Origin: Eunapius fragilis | Lineage: Eukaryota; Porifera; Demospongiae; Spongillida; Spongillidae | Direction of reading: 5' to 3' | Length of the DNA: 64,000 nucleotides | Assembly: GCA_963681505.1 (NCBI GenBank) | Contig: OY811976.1 | Location: 62,001-126,000, forward strand | Shown here: in pieces, positions 1-11,022 of the stretch | How positions within the stretch are numbered: the first letter of the stretch is position 1 | How the letters are laid out: every line of letters begins with the position of its first letter | The notes under the pieces: generated by a model | Told to the model about the DNA's origin: nothing | Seen by the model: only the letters and a program-made list of their open reading frames with translations | The model's database searches: none | Program-made: the position numbers and the translations under genes

Positions 1-900
1 TCCTGTACATGCAGCAATCCAGTTTTTGTTTTAGTTACTTCAGATGAAGTCTGACAGACATGTAAAGGTTTCAAAATAATGTGCCTGGGCATTGCATTGC
101 GAATGCATATACCATGGCCCCGACCAACCATAATCTACAGATAGGGCTAGTAATGATAATCACAATATCATGCGGCTATAGTTGAAGCAATGAATATAAT
201 TAAAAGCTATCATACTGCTTGGTACTAAATGTAAGGTCACCTTCGATCGCTAGCACGCTAAGCCTTACTAGTATCCTGTATCCACCCCTGCTGAATTCTG
301 CTGCAGTAGGGTCTCCTTTGTGCTCCAGTGACCATGCATCATAGATCCCCATAAAATGGCACGAATCGAGTGGGAAAGATGTACTTAATTTGCACAGCTG
401 TCTCTCTGTAATGTAACAAAGTAAAAATTAACGAACAGGGCAGATCAATAGGTACAGGATCCCCCTACGTATAAAACAAATTTGATGTGAATTGAATTTT
501 CCTGCAGGAAGATATGGCACGTTTGAACCCCATAGGGTATCGAACGTTGCAACACTGGCACCAAGCTAATGCAAGATCCCAAAATCTATTCTACATAGTG
601 TAGTATGAAGTGTTGAAAATAGGAAGTGGATAGCGTTAACCGTTGGGAGGTTATAGTGATTTAAACTTAACGTGATGCATTTTTTAAAAAAATTTTATTA
701 TATGCGCTTGGTCCTATTTCGCTGCCTCGATCCCATATATTAAAGCGAAGGCTCATTTTCGCGGAAACTGACCCAAATATATGAATTATTATTCAGAGTC
801 TAGACTTGCCACCTCCATGTGTTGGCCAAAGTCCATCGTACTTAATGAGATCTATGGCCCATTGAATCTCCACCTGGTCAGGGCTAATGCTACAGCTATC
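1..900. other. No gene seen
   Basis: AT-rich sequence with stops in all frames. No exon-like stretch with splice sites and no tandem repeat was recognised. The segment ends in the TATC that forms the left target duplication of the element starting at 901. Confidence 0.5.
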
Positions 901-1503
901 TGTCACGGAGGAAAGTGTCCGTCAAAGTAAATGATCCTACCTGACATTTTACTCCAGAGTAAATTGTCCCCTGACGGAGTAAGTAGTCCGTCATATATAT
1001 CGTGTAAATTGCAATTCAAACTAGTGCGTAGCCACGGGGTTTAAGTTGTTAATCACTACCGATAAGGAGCGTAGCTGCCAGCTGGCTTTCAGAGGTTGTA
1101 TGTGACTTCCTAATACATTATAGCTGATGTAAATGGATGAAACTCATGCGAGGACAGATGAAAATGAGGAACGAGAGTTTGCTGATGTCAGCTGAACTCA
1201 GTGCACATGCATCAATCCAGTGAAAAGCAAATTGTCCTAGGACATATTACTATGGAGTAAATTGTCCTAGGACATACTTATTCCAAAGTAAGTTATCCTA
1301 AGACATCACACTGCGGAGTAAATTGTCCATGGGAAGAGGTTGGGGGGACAGTTTACTCCAGATCAGGACAGCTTACTCCAAAGTAACTTGTCCTAGAGGG
1401 ACAGGTTGCTCCGGACTCCAGAGTAAAGTGTCCTAGGAATACTTACTCCAGAGTAAATGGTCCGGGCGGACACTTTACTCCGTGGACAGTTTACTCCGTG
1501 ACA
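901..1503. mobile_element. Non-autonomous Ginger-like element (603 bp)
   Basis: The left end TGTCACGGAGGAAAGTGTCC and the inverted right end TGTCACGGAGTAAACTGTCC match at 18 of 20 positions. The element is bracketed by TATC (897-900 and 1504-1507), a 4-bp target duplication. Inside each end, about 15-20 bp words of the type AGAGTAAA-TGTCC recur in both orientations (about 905-1000 and 1235-1500). There is no ORF. TGTC ends, a 4-bp duplication and subterminal repeat clusters match the architecture of the Ginger-like element at 31,533-34,038, although the internal sequence differs. Family assignment is inference. Confidence 0.7.
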
Positions 1504-2594
1504 TATCCTCTCTAGCATAGCTCGTTTACTGTAGAGCTGGACTTCGTATTTAATCAGTGTTGCTATGTTCATACATACCAATCACAAGATAAATACTTAA
1601 ACGTAAATGATTTCAAGCCAAAACAATCAAGTTGTTTCATTTGAATATCATTATTTAATAAAATGTTAATGTAACCCAAATATGTTTCAGACATTGTTAT
1701 TAGTTCATTAAAGAAACAATACAGATTTATAAGTGTTTAAAACAACTGACAGTCACATCAGTAAAAACTTCATTGCAGCTGCATCAAACACTCTGATTAT
1801 TTACACATAAGCTAACCTTGTACATATAACTTTGGCTTCTTGGATAGGCGTGTATCACCTGAAGGAAGGAGGGTGGATAGAGGAAATAAAAAGTTACTCG
1901 AGGTTTTTGGCACAGGTTTATGGGTGTGGTCTGGAGTGAGAAGTTGTGGGGTTAACGTTCTAACTATGGATGGATGGATGGATGGATATTTATATGTCTC
2001 AGACATCGCATCTCGAGACGTGACCCAGCTTGGATTGTTTTACAATGCCCCTAGATTCTGTATTTTATCGTCACAACTCACCTGGAAGTTCGAGAGCCTC
2101 TCAAATAGTCCGCCAAAAGATGCACTTGTAACAAATTAACAAGCACGTGATTACTAGAAGCGTTGCACCGTATGTTCAAATGCAATAAAACATGTGAGCA
2201 GTTGATTTGGGTTTGTGCTTAGACTATTGCTATGCATGGAGTTATCAATAGAGAGGCGTAGTAATACTGGGTTGTAGCAGAAACCGGCCTTGAATATGTT
2301 AGTGCGTTCATGAGCTAAGAAAATCATTTTTACGTAAATATGTCATTGGACATCTAAATGTCCACTCCCAAACACCCGTGCCATGTCGCCCTGAAGTCCT
2401 AGTCAATTAAAGGTAGATAATAATATCAATCCTACAAACTATATTATTTTTGACTAAATCATAACAAGCTGTATATTAACATACCTCCATCAGTGATTGG
2501 TCTCTTAGCAGCAGAAGTGCCTAAGTAAAAATATACAATTGCATTCCCTCACCCATGTGTCCAATACTACATATGAACATTGTAACTACATATA
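1504..2594. other. No gene seen
   Basis: No convincing exon. A short GGAT microsatellite lies near 1969-1987. The 99-residue plus-strand ORF at 1840-2139 has no recognisable domain and is not called. Confidence 0.4.
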
Positions 2595-2885
2595 GATTGA
2601 TTGGGTGATTGATTGCATGATTAGTTGATTGATTGGATGATTGGGTGGTGATTGGATGATTGGGTGGTGATTGGATGATTGGGTGCTGATTGGGTGATTG
2701 GGTGATTGGGTGGTGATTGGGTGATTGGGTGGTGATTGGGTGATTGGGTAGTGATTGGGTGATTGGGTGGTGATTGGGTGATTGGGTGGTGATTGGGTGA
2801 TTGGGTGGTGATTGAGTGATTGGGTGGTGATTGGGTGATTGGGTGGTGATTGGGTGATTGCGTGATTGGGTGGTGATTGAGTGAT
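2595..2885. repeat. 19-bp minisatellite (GATTGGGTG-rich)
   Basis: Tandem units built from GATTGGGTGATTGGGTGGT run across the interval with small variants. On the minus strand the array reads as Pro/Asn/His/Thr/Gln-rich peptide in more than one frame, so the ORF there is a repeat artefact. Confidence 0.8.
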
Positions 2886-3057
2886 GATTCTGAGGTTAAT
2901 GGCATGGATGGATGGATGGTGACCACACTAGATGACAGATGATGACCACACTAGATGTGGTAAGATGTGATGATCATGACCACACTGGATGATGACCACA
3001 CTAGACTTATGTACTGCTTAAATAAGTGTCGGAATTCATAGCACAAAAAAAGTGTAC

Positions 3058-3524
3058 CTTGATGGGATTCAAGTTGTCTCAATGCTGCTCGCTTAGCTTC
3101 TAGGTCTAGGGGTGAAAGTGTGTGTCAATTACATGGTCATGTATGAAGGCAGTTAGAGATGGAAGGGATGGGTGTGAATGGATGGATTGTCAATCAAGGG
3201 AACGGGACACTTACCATTTACTACACTGCTTAGAACATTTTGGGCGATCCTTAAACCAACTATGGCATTACCAAAACAGTCCATGACATAATCTGCATAT
3301 TTTTGGGCTCTCTCTGCACATTTTTTGGCTTCTTCCTTAGCCACTTCATCCTTAGCCTCAGCCACTTTCTTCTCAGCCTCAGCCACTTTCTCCTCAGCCT
3401 CAGCCACTTCATTCTTAGCCTCAGCCACTTTCTTCTCAGCCTCAGCCACTTTCTTCTCAGCCTCAGCCACTTTCTTCTCAGCCTCTTCCACTTCCACTTT
3501 CTTCTTATCTTCTGCATCAGACAT
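3058..3524 (-). CDS. Heptad-repeat coiled-coil protein, 5' exons
   Basis: Two minus-strand exons are supported. Exon 1 (3215-3524) begins with ATG at 3524 and encodes MSDAEDKKKVEVEEA, then about nine seven-residue repeats of the type VAEAEKK (DNA unit 21 bp, about 3345-3490), then a less repetitive helix CAERAQKYADYVMDCFGNA. It ends at a GTAAGT donor in phase 1. Exon 2 (3058-3099) has an AG acceptor, joins in the matching phase and reads EAKRAALRQLESHQ before a GTAC donor. The product is a charged, probably long coiled coil with no signal peptide or membrane segment seen. The downstream exons are not visible; the next 150 bp hold a degenerate GACCACACTAGATGATG repeat. Family and function unknown. 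The plus-strand ORFs over this interval are shadows of the heptads. Confidence 0.6.
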
Positions 3525-3784
3525 TTTCTCAGGCTTGCAGAGTCAAACACCCTTCAAGAAGTGCTAAGAAAGGAACATGACTTGAAAAGGTATTCTTGAT
3601 GAGGATGCAAGCTCCATGCAAATTGGACACTGAAACATCCGGTTGTTACCAAGCCACCATTTCTCTATATCACTACATACCCTGCCCTGGGATTCTAAGG
3701 TAATAATATCACAGTGAGAGATAGGTGGAGAGAGTGGATAGGCAGAGGGTGGAGAGAGAGAGGGAGGGTGGTGAGAGGAGTGAG

Positions 3785-4205
3785 AGTGACCATGAGTACA
3801 AAGGGTGACCATGAGTGCAGAGAAGAGAGATGGGTGACCACGTGTGAAGAGAAGAAAGAAGGGTGACCCTGGGTGAAGATAAGAGAGAGGGGTGACCAAG
3901 AGTGCAGAGAAGGGTGACCATGAGTGCAGAGAAGGGTGACCATGAGTGCAGAGAAGGGTGACCATGAGTGCAGAGAACGGTGACCATGAGTGCAGAGAAG
4001 GGTGACCATGAGTGCAGAGAAGGGTGACCATGAGTGCAGAGGAGGGTGAAGAGAAGGGTGACCATGAGTGTAGAGAAGGGTGACCATGTGTGCAGAGAAG
4101 GGTGACCATGAGTGCAGAGAAGGGTGACCATGAGTGCAGAGAAGGGTGACCATGAGTGCAGAGGAGGGTGAAGAGAAGGGTGACCATGAGTGCCGAGAAG
4201 GGTGA
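3785..4205. repeat. 22-bp minisatellite, block A
   Basis: About 19 units with core ACCATGAGTGCAGAGAAGG (full unit 22 bp). The block follows a purine-rich GAGAGAGGG stretch and contains a 121-bp internal duplication: the same GAGGAGGGTGAAGAG variant occurs near 4041 and 4161. The array is open in all three minus-strand frames, which gives spurious His/Ser/Leu-rich ORFs. Confidence 0.95.
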
Positions 4206-4466
4206 CTATTATAAACAGTCCGAAGGACTGTGAGCTTGAGGAGGAAAAATTAGAGGTTAGGGCAGGGTAGGGGGGGCCCGAAGGCCTGCTACGCCGACCC
4301 AACTTTTCACCCCCTCTCCAAATCCGCTCTCGAATTGCACCCGTCCCTCCCTCCCGACACTCTTCATTGAAACTTACTAACTCCCCTCTTCCTTAATAAA
4401 CGCCATCTTGGTAAATGAGGGCGCCTTCAGCGCCGTACTTGGCGCCTTTGGCGCGATACCATTTGT
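4206..4466. other. Unique spacer between minisatellite blocks A and B
   Basis: The 22-bp array stops after GGGTGAC and resumes at ATGAGTGC, so this 261-bp segment probably inserted into, or was left inside, one array. It contains AGTCCGAAGGACT (a short palindrome), a G-run and GGCGCC-rich sequence near 4430-4455. No ORF and no clear terminal repeats. Confidence 0.4.
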
Positions 4467-4806
4467 CCTATGAGTGCAGCGAAGGGTGACCATGAGTGTA
4501 GAGAAGGGTGACAATGAGTGCAGAGAAGGGTGACCATGAGTGCAGAGAAGGTGACCATGAGTGCAGGCATGAGTGCAGAGAAGGGTGACCATGAGTGCAG
4601 GCATGAGTGCAGAGAAGGATGACCATGAGTGCAGAGAAGGGTGACAATGAGTGCAGAAAAGGGTGACCATGAGTGCAGCGAAGGGTGACCATGAGTGCTG
4701 ACCATGAGTGCAGAGATAGGTGACCTTGAGTGTAGAGAAGGGTGACCATGACTGTAGAGAAGGGTGACCATGACTGTAGAGAAGGGTGCAGATGAGTGCA
4801 GAGGAC
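4467..4806. repeat. 22-bp minisatellite, block B
   Basis: Same 22-bp family as block A. The right end carries an ordered set of variants (two units with ACTGTAGAG, then GGGTGCAGATGAGTGCAGAG) that is also found at the right ends of blocks C and D. Confidence 0.95.
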
Positions 4807-6946
4807 ACCATACAGTGACAATTATAACGGTCGGACATCAGACATTTGGCGGGGCGTTTTAGCTAATTGTCCGATCATTTGGTTAATTAATCGGACACAA
4901 TGGCCGACCGCAAACGAGACGCATGTTTTAGTGAAGATCAAGAAGCAGATGAATGTGGAAGTGCATCTAAAAGGAGGCAGGTATCGAAGAGCACTTTCGA
5001 AAATTGGCAACGCAAGTTCGACAAAGAGCATCAAACGTTGACTTGGCTTCGCTGTCACCTGGACCAGTGCAATATCTGTATTGCGATGTTTGCAAGAAGT
5101 ATGAAGCTAACATCCAGTCGTTAAAGAATTTCACCACCACATGGATAACCGGCTCCACCAACCAAAAGGTCAGTAACGTCGTCGACCATGCCTCTAGCGA
5201 TGTCCACAGGGCAGCTATGATGCGGTTGCAAGCTGACCATGCCAAAGCGAAGGGTCAGCCTACCACAATGGTTTCTCCAATTGTAGCGTCTTTGTGGCAA
5301 ATGGATGACAAAACACATTCACGAATGCGACGGAAGTTTGACCTCTGTTTTGTTATGGCTAAGGAAAGTCTTCCTTTTGCCAAATATCCATCGCTGCTGG
5401 AATTAGAAGCTCGACATAGTGTTGACTTGGGTTTTGAGTATAGCACACCTGACTCTGCTAAGGCATTTACTAGCTATATAGCTCAAGCACAGCGTGAAGT
5501 GTTTCTTAAAAGCCTTGCAATCCGAAAATGTTTCTTTTATAGCATAATGATGGATGGTTCAACTGATGCTGGCAATGTAGAAGATGAAATGGTTGTACTA
5601 TTGAATAATTGCAAGAATGATGACACAAGAGAAATTACTTCAGTCACTAGATATTGCTCTGTCCATAGTCCAAACAGAGCAGATGCCACTGGACTAATAG
5701 GATCACTTAAACATGCCCTGCAACCACTTGGTGTGACAGATCTACTTGATCAGGCTAGTGTTCTTAATGTGAAAAACATGCCTGTATTAGTTGGAGGTAG
5801 TTCAGATGGAGCCTCTGTTAACATATCTGACTGCAATGGTGTTAGGGGACAATTACAACGTGCTTTACCATGGCTGTTTTGGGCGTGGTGTTTTGCGCAT
5901 CGTTTGGAATTGTCATGCAACAATGCATTTTGTAGCCCTTTGTTTACATACATTCAAGAAATGCTGCTTCGTCTATATTATCTTTATGAGAAATCGCCCA
6001 AAAAGTCTACCGACCTTGCCAATATTGTTAAGAACCTTCAGCATGTTTTTGATTTCCCTAAAGGAGGTAACCTTCCAACTCGATGCCATGGAACTAGGTG
6101 GATTTCTCACAAGAGGAAGGCTCTACAACGCGTAGTAGACAGATATGGAGCCTACATTGTCCATCTGCAGGCTTTAATTGATGACAAATCTATCAAGACC
6201 ACTGATAGAGCCAAGCTGAAAGGCTACCTAGTGAAATGGAAGGCAGAAAAGACATTGATTGGCTGTGCAATATATACAGATGCTCTGAAACCAGTGTCAC
6301 TTCTTAGCTTGACTCTGCAAAACAGTGATGTGGACATCGTTATGGCAATCAGCAATCTTTGACCACTCTCCGGTCATTGGCACAGACAGATCCTACTGAG
6401 TGGCCCACATTGCAGTTAGTCAAGAGCAGGTTGAAGGATGATGATGGTAACAAGGAGTACCAAGGCATAATTTTACAGAACTTTGAAGGAAGTCTTGAGC
6501 AGTGTAAAACACACGTTTTAGCTGACCTCCAGATGCTTGAAGATTGTATTAAGCAGCGTCTTGGATGGTCCGATATTACCCTCTTAAGGTCAATTCTGGT
6601 TTTTATAGATACTCAGAACTAGCAGCAGAGCAGTAATGGAACAGAGAATGATGAAAGTTTGGCTTCAGTAAAAGCAGCAGTAGAACACATTATTTCTATC
6701 TTTCGTTTTCCACTAGAGGCTAAAGGGGTGTGTGTAGCAGTGTGTCAGGATGAAATACAAGAGGCTGTGGAGCATGCACGAATGTTTCTTCCCATTGGCA
6801 CAGAAACGTATCGTAAGATTTGGTATAAACTTGAAAAATGTCCAGACTCCAGCAATTGGCAAAACGTTGTCTGCTTGTGCCATCTGATCTTTAGTCTCCC
6901 ATTTACAACTAGTAGGGTCGAACAGCTGTTTTCCAATGAGTATAGA
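4807..6946 (+). pseudogene. hAT-family transposase pseudogene (ZNF862-like type)
   Basis: The reading starts at ATG 4900 (MADRKRDACFSEDQEA, then FENWQRKFDKEHQTLTWLRC) and moves into a second frame near 5050. There a TTF/BED-type zinc finger appears (YLYCDVCKKYE, then SNVVDHASSDVH: two Cys, two His), followed by RNase-H-like core motifs MMDGSTDAG and GGSSDGASVN and by WCFAHRLELSCNN. A stop with frame change follows at 6360-6362, and TAG closes the frame again at 6620. The hAT C-terminal dimerisation motif LIFSLPFTTSRVEQLFSN is present, but the ORF runs straight into the 22-bp minisatellite, which supplies its last residues. Three lesions plus the missing 3' end make it non-functional. Domain order is that of domesticated and transposon hAT proteins of the ZNF862 kind. 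TGTCCG-type words upstream (4826-4895) may be subterminal transposase sites. Confidence 0.85.
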
Positions 6947-7138
6947 GAAGGGTGACCGTGAGTGCAGAGAAGGGTGACCATGAGTGCAGAGAAGGATGAC
7001 CATGAGTGCAGAGAAGGGTGACCATGAGTGCAGAGGAGAGTGAAGAGAAGAGTGACCATGACGGTAGAGAAGGGTGACCATGACTGTGGAGAAGGGTGTA
7101 GTTGAGTGCAGAGAAGGGTGACCATGAATGCAGAGAAG
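6938..7138. repeat. 22-bp minisatellite, block C
   Basis: Nine or so 22-bp units between the truncated hAT gene and the hAT-like non-autonomous element. It shares the ordered right-end variants with blocks B and D. Confidence 0.9.
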
Positions 7139-8111
7139 CAGGGCTTGAAATAACTTTGTCACTTGTGCTGACAAATTGCCAGTACAATGCTAGGTTTGTC
7201 TTGTCAAATAATATTTGTCCTGCCGATTCCCCCAGTACCCATACAAATTTTATTAAGTTGTATAAATTGAATATGCATACATGTAAGTGATCTCTGATGT
7301 AATTATACGTTTTATTTGACCTTGTGTGGTAGGATCCATCGAAGAACGGAGTAACGACGTTACAATTGGTGACTCCGTGACGATTGTTGTCAATGTTGTG
7401 CTATTCCGAAAAAAAAAGCCATTGCACGCTTGTGCATGTCTGTCACAGCATGGTCTTTAAAAGAAGAGGCTCTGACATTACTTGTCCCCTCCACAAACGC
7501 AGGATGGTAGTTATGTACACCAAGCAGTTTATCTTTATACTGCCTGCAAACTTTACACGAAAGTGTGTTTTAAATACATGGCCGTGTCCATCACTATCAA
7601 ATATTATCCAGATAGTCGTGCTGAACGATCGATTGTTTTCCATTATCCATTTCTCTACCATTTCCAGCTAACTGCACGCTTCCAGGGGCGAATCCAGGAA
7701 TTTTGATAGGGAGGAGGGGGGGAGAGGCCACCAATAATGACAAGTTATAATTAAGCGGAAAATGGGCGTGGTTCACCGAAAAGGGGTGGGTGCGAGAGGG
7801 GGATATGCCCCCTCCCGCGCAAAGCGCGGATGCTTTTGGTAGCTGTACGTTCAAAATGCAATACAAAACGCTATATTGCGCGACTATGAATATATATTAA
7901 TTAGACGAACAAAAGGGAGAGCACGGGCCCCCAGTCCCCCCCCCCCCCTGGATTTGCCACTGGCTCCTTGGCTGGTGGGGGACTGTCACTGTCATTTACA
8001 GCATCCACCATTTTGTCCGGACATTAATTACGGATCAATATTAATTTTGCCTGGACATTACAATAATTTGTCCGAAAATTGCCAATGTGTCGGCCGCTAT
8101 TTCGAGCCCTG
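7139..8111. mobile_element. Non-autonomous hAT-like element inserted in the 22-bp array
   Basis: The ends CAGGGCTTGAAATA and TATTTCGAGCCCTG are terminal inverted repeats matching at 13 of 14 positions, with the CAGGG...CCCTG termini typical of hAT elements. The array breaks after ...CAGAGAAG and resumes with AGAAGGGT, so AGAAG (5 bp, perhaps the remnant of an 8-bp duplication) is repeated at the junctions. TTGTCC/TGTCCGG words recur near both ends. There is no transposase ORF; the roughly 970-bp interior is filled partly by a nested element (7683-7962). Confidence 0.7.
7683..7962. mobile_element. Nested MITE with CAGGGGCGAATCCAGG ends
   Basis: The left end CAGGGGCGAATCCAGG and right end CCTGGATTTGCCACTG are inverted repeats (13 of 16 positions). 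The ends resemble a common hAT-type MITE terminus. Flanks GCTTC and GCTCC could be an eroded target duplication. The interior is G- and C-rich and includes a C homopolymer near 7937-7949. Confidence 0.5.
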
Positions 8112-8524
8112 AGAAGGGTGACCATGAGTACAGAGAAGGGTGACCATGAGTGCAGAGAAGGGTGACCATGAGTGCAGAGAAGGGTGACCATGAGTGCAGA
8201 GAAGGGTGAACATGAGTGCAGAGAAGGGTGACTATGAGTGTAGAGAAGGGTGACCATGAGTGCAGAGAAGGTGCAGAGAAGGGTGACCATGAGTGCAGAG
8301 ATGGGTGACCATGGGTGCAGAGAAGGGTGACCATGAGTGTAGAGAAGGGTGACCATGACTGTAGAGAAGGGTGACCATGACCGTAGAGAAGGGTGCAGAT
8401 GAGTGCAGAGGATCACCATGAATGGGGAGATGGGTGACCATGTGCATAGATAAGGGTGACCAAGAGTGGGGATAAGGGTGACCATGAGTGCAGAGTGACC
8501 ATGAGTGCAGAGTGACCATGAGTA
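8112..8524. repeat. 22-bp minisatellite, block D
   Basis: Continuation of the array of block C beyond the inserted element, ending in shortened units (GAGTGACCATGAGTGCA). Confidence 0.95.
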
Positions 8525-8956
8525 AAAAATCTAGCAACCACTAGACTAAATGGTCAGTAGTCAGGAACTAGCAAGTCTTATGTATTTTATGACCTATGTA
8601 TGTGGTTCTAAACTGCATATGATCAATTGATATTCCTAAAATTTATATCCATCTTTTAAATTTTACTACCCACAAAACAAGCTTCCACCCCAAACACACC
8701 CCACCCCCTTTCAACATCATCTACTATTTTATGCGGTTCTAAATAAAACCTCATCCGAGCAGCCTCACCTTTAAAATATTTGACAGTAGTAGTATCACAA
8801 GCTGAATGTTCAATAATAAGTGCTCAATCCACAGCAACGTCAAGATCGAACAGAGTAACAAGACTAAATAGAGGTCACCAAACAAAATTAGCCAGCAAAA
8901 GTATAACTTATTGTTTACACAAACAAAATGTATTCTATTCCAAAACTAAACGTTAA
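8525..8956. other. No gene seen
   Basis: AT-rich unique sequence between two blocks of the 22-bp minisatellite. No exon or terminal repeat recognised. Confidence 0.4.
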
Positions 8957-9346
8957 CATGAATGCAGAGAAGGGTTACCATGAGTACAGAGAAGGGTGAC
9001 CATGAGTGCAGAGAAGGGTGGCCATGAGTGCAGAGAAGGGTGACCATGAGTATAGAGAAGGGTGACCACCATGAGTGCAGAGAAGGGTGACCATGAGTGT
9101 AGAGAAGGGTGACATGAGTGCAGAGAAGGGTGACCATGAGTGAAGAGAAGGGTGACCATGAGTGCAGAAAAGGGTGACCATGAGTATAGAGAAGGGTGAC
9201 CATGAGTGTAGATAAGGGTGACCATGAGTGTAGAAAAGGGTGACCATGAGTGCAGAAAAGGGTGACCATGAGTATAGAGAAGGGTGACCATGAGTGTAGA
9301 TAAGGGTGACCATGAGTGGGGAGAAGGGTGACCATGAGTGCAGAGA
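8957..9346. repeat. 22-bp minisatellite, block E
   Basis: About 17 units. Positions 9169-9234 and 9245-9310 look like an internal duplication (the same AGTATAGAG then GTGTAGATAAG order of variants). Confidence 0.95.
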
Positions 9347-9578
9347 ATGGGTCAGGTATTATGACCAGTGTAGGTCATGTGTCATATTGCCATTGTGCAT
9401 GCTGCCAGCGTTTGACCTTTGAGTTAAACGGGAAACCCAGGGGGGCCAGGTACTTCGTGTTCGTAGTACTAGTATTCGGTGTAAGTACATCGCTCGAAAG
9501 ACCAAATGGCAAAACCTTTCTTAGGTGTTCACCCTCGTGTACAATTGTAATCCCCGATGGCATCCATGACAGTTACAA

Positions 9579-9814
9579 TACAGTAGCGGCTCGCTACAGC
9601 GGTAATTATCACATTCGCTCCAGCGGAAAAATAATTATTTCACCTGGTACAGAATGAACTGTTGGTGTACTTAGCAAACCCACCTGTGGTTGACTACGCC
9701 CCTCTCTAAATGGGTTTGCTAAGTACACCAACAGTTTCTTCTGTACCAGGTGAAATAATTATTTTTCCGCTGGAGCGAATGTGATAATTACCGCTGTAGC
9801 GAGCCGCTACTGTA
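9579..9814. mobile_element. Hairpin MITE with TA target duplication
   Basis: Two arms of about 104 bp, nearly identical when inverted (left arm begins TACAGTAGCGGCTCGCTACA; right arm is its complement ending at 9814), separated by a spacer of about 28 bp near 9683-9710. The ends read TA-CAGTAGCGG...CCGCTACTG-TA, consistent with Tc1/mariner-type insertion at TA. No ORF. Confidence 0.75.
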
Positions 9815-10710
9815 AACGCTTATTCTTGAAGTCGCCATCTTTAGCAACTCAAATTGGGGCCCATTTCCGGCCAGCCATCGCTTTTATACCCATAAAACAC
9901 CACAAACCTACAGTCAACAACCGCACAATGAGTACTGTTTCTAGTTTAGTTTATACAGTAGCCCACCACGTAAGGTTGTACCACACCACACGCTTAGTAC
10001 CTGTTTGCCGTTAGCAATAAGATCTGGAGCAAAACGCTATGCGCATGCGTAATATTAAGCAGACCACATAACACGCCCACAAACACTAGTACGGGTTGGG
10101 AAAATAATTGGCTGAGGTGGGTTACTGTTTTGTGAATGTCTATCTGTGTCTTATTAAGAGGTGACGCTATACCATTGTTATGTGATATGATCTGTGGGGA
10201 TCTTTTTAAAATATAGGTTTGTCCTAACTTGTGAGTACTTTCGCCTTTGTTACTTGTCTATTGAATATTGGGATGTGATTTCAAAGGTTGCTTATCTGAT
10301 GTGCAAAAAGCTTCCTTAAATGACAGCATAAACGGTAAGGGAGTATAAGTATTACTAAGTATTACTAACTTTGTTTCCAACCATCTTAGTCTACTTCAGG
10401 GCCAGCGGCTATTTTGCACTTTGCTTTTCGGTCAGCACACCTTACAAACAAGACTTCATTGTCAGATTAAAATGCTCTGAAAGCATACACTTAAATACAA
10501 AAGAATTAATATGTCACATACAGACAGTTAAAGTTCACATATGAAGCACTGGAGCCCATTGTTGTTCAGATCAGATGAGTAGGAAGGTACCAGACATCTG
10601 TCCCATAACATTACACAAAGTACACCACAAATTACAGTAAAAAACCACGCAATGAGTTTAGTGGGCGAATTGTTTATAACCCACACTTAATTTCTTCAGT
10701 TCTGGAGTAT
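9815..10710. other. No gene seen
   Basis: No splice-flanked exon or domain recognised. The 77-residue ORF at 9781-10014 is largely read from the MITE arm and is not called. Confidence 0.4.
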
Positions 10711-11022
10711 ATGCCGAAATTACTGGGGGTATACAAGGGTGGGCACGAGGAGAACTGCACTGCTAAAAGGCAGAAATATGAGGACAATTCAGCTGCCATT
10801 AAGGCATCTGAAAGGAATCGGTATTGGAATGACACACTGTCTGACTGGCTAAAGGTCGCTGCTGAGAGGACACGGTATCAAAGGAACTACCAACAAACAG
10901 TACCAATCGCTTCAGAATGGATCTGCCATCCCCATATGGATGGATATCACTACAGAGAGCAACACCTTATGCAATACCAGGTTCTATATATATGTGGCTA
11001 CAGTGGTATTAATAATCTTTAG
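10711..11022 (+). pseudogene. Fragment of a Lys/Arg-rich repeat ORF (transposon-associated)
   Basis: Encodes CTAKRQKYEDNSAAIKASERNRYWNDTLSDWLKVAAERTRYQRN. The same block, DNA and peptide, recurs at 34,440-34,590 preceded by several RRYEEDLEENRAAKR repeats. Such basic, Ala/Glu/Tyr-rich repeat stretches are often seen at the start of large transposon-encoded proteins in sponges and cnidarians (family memory, not tested). Both copies are isolated from any core domain, so this is read as a dispersed-element remnant. Confidence 0.45.

Noticed and set aside
3260..3599. Alternative-frame ORFs over the heptad exon
   Set aside because: A 21-bp repeat keeps several frames open; only the minus-strand frame with ATG at 3524 has matching splice phases and a coiled-coil pattern.
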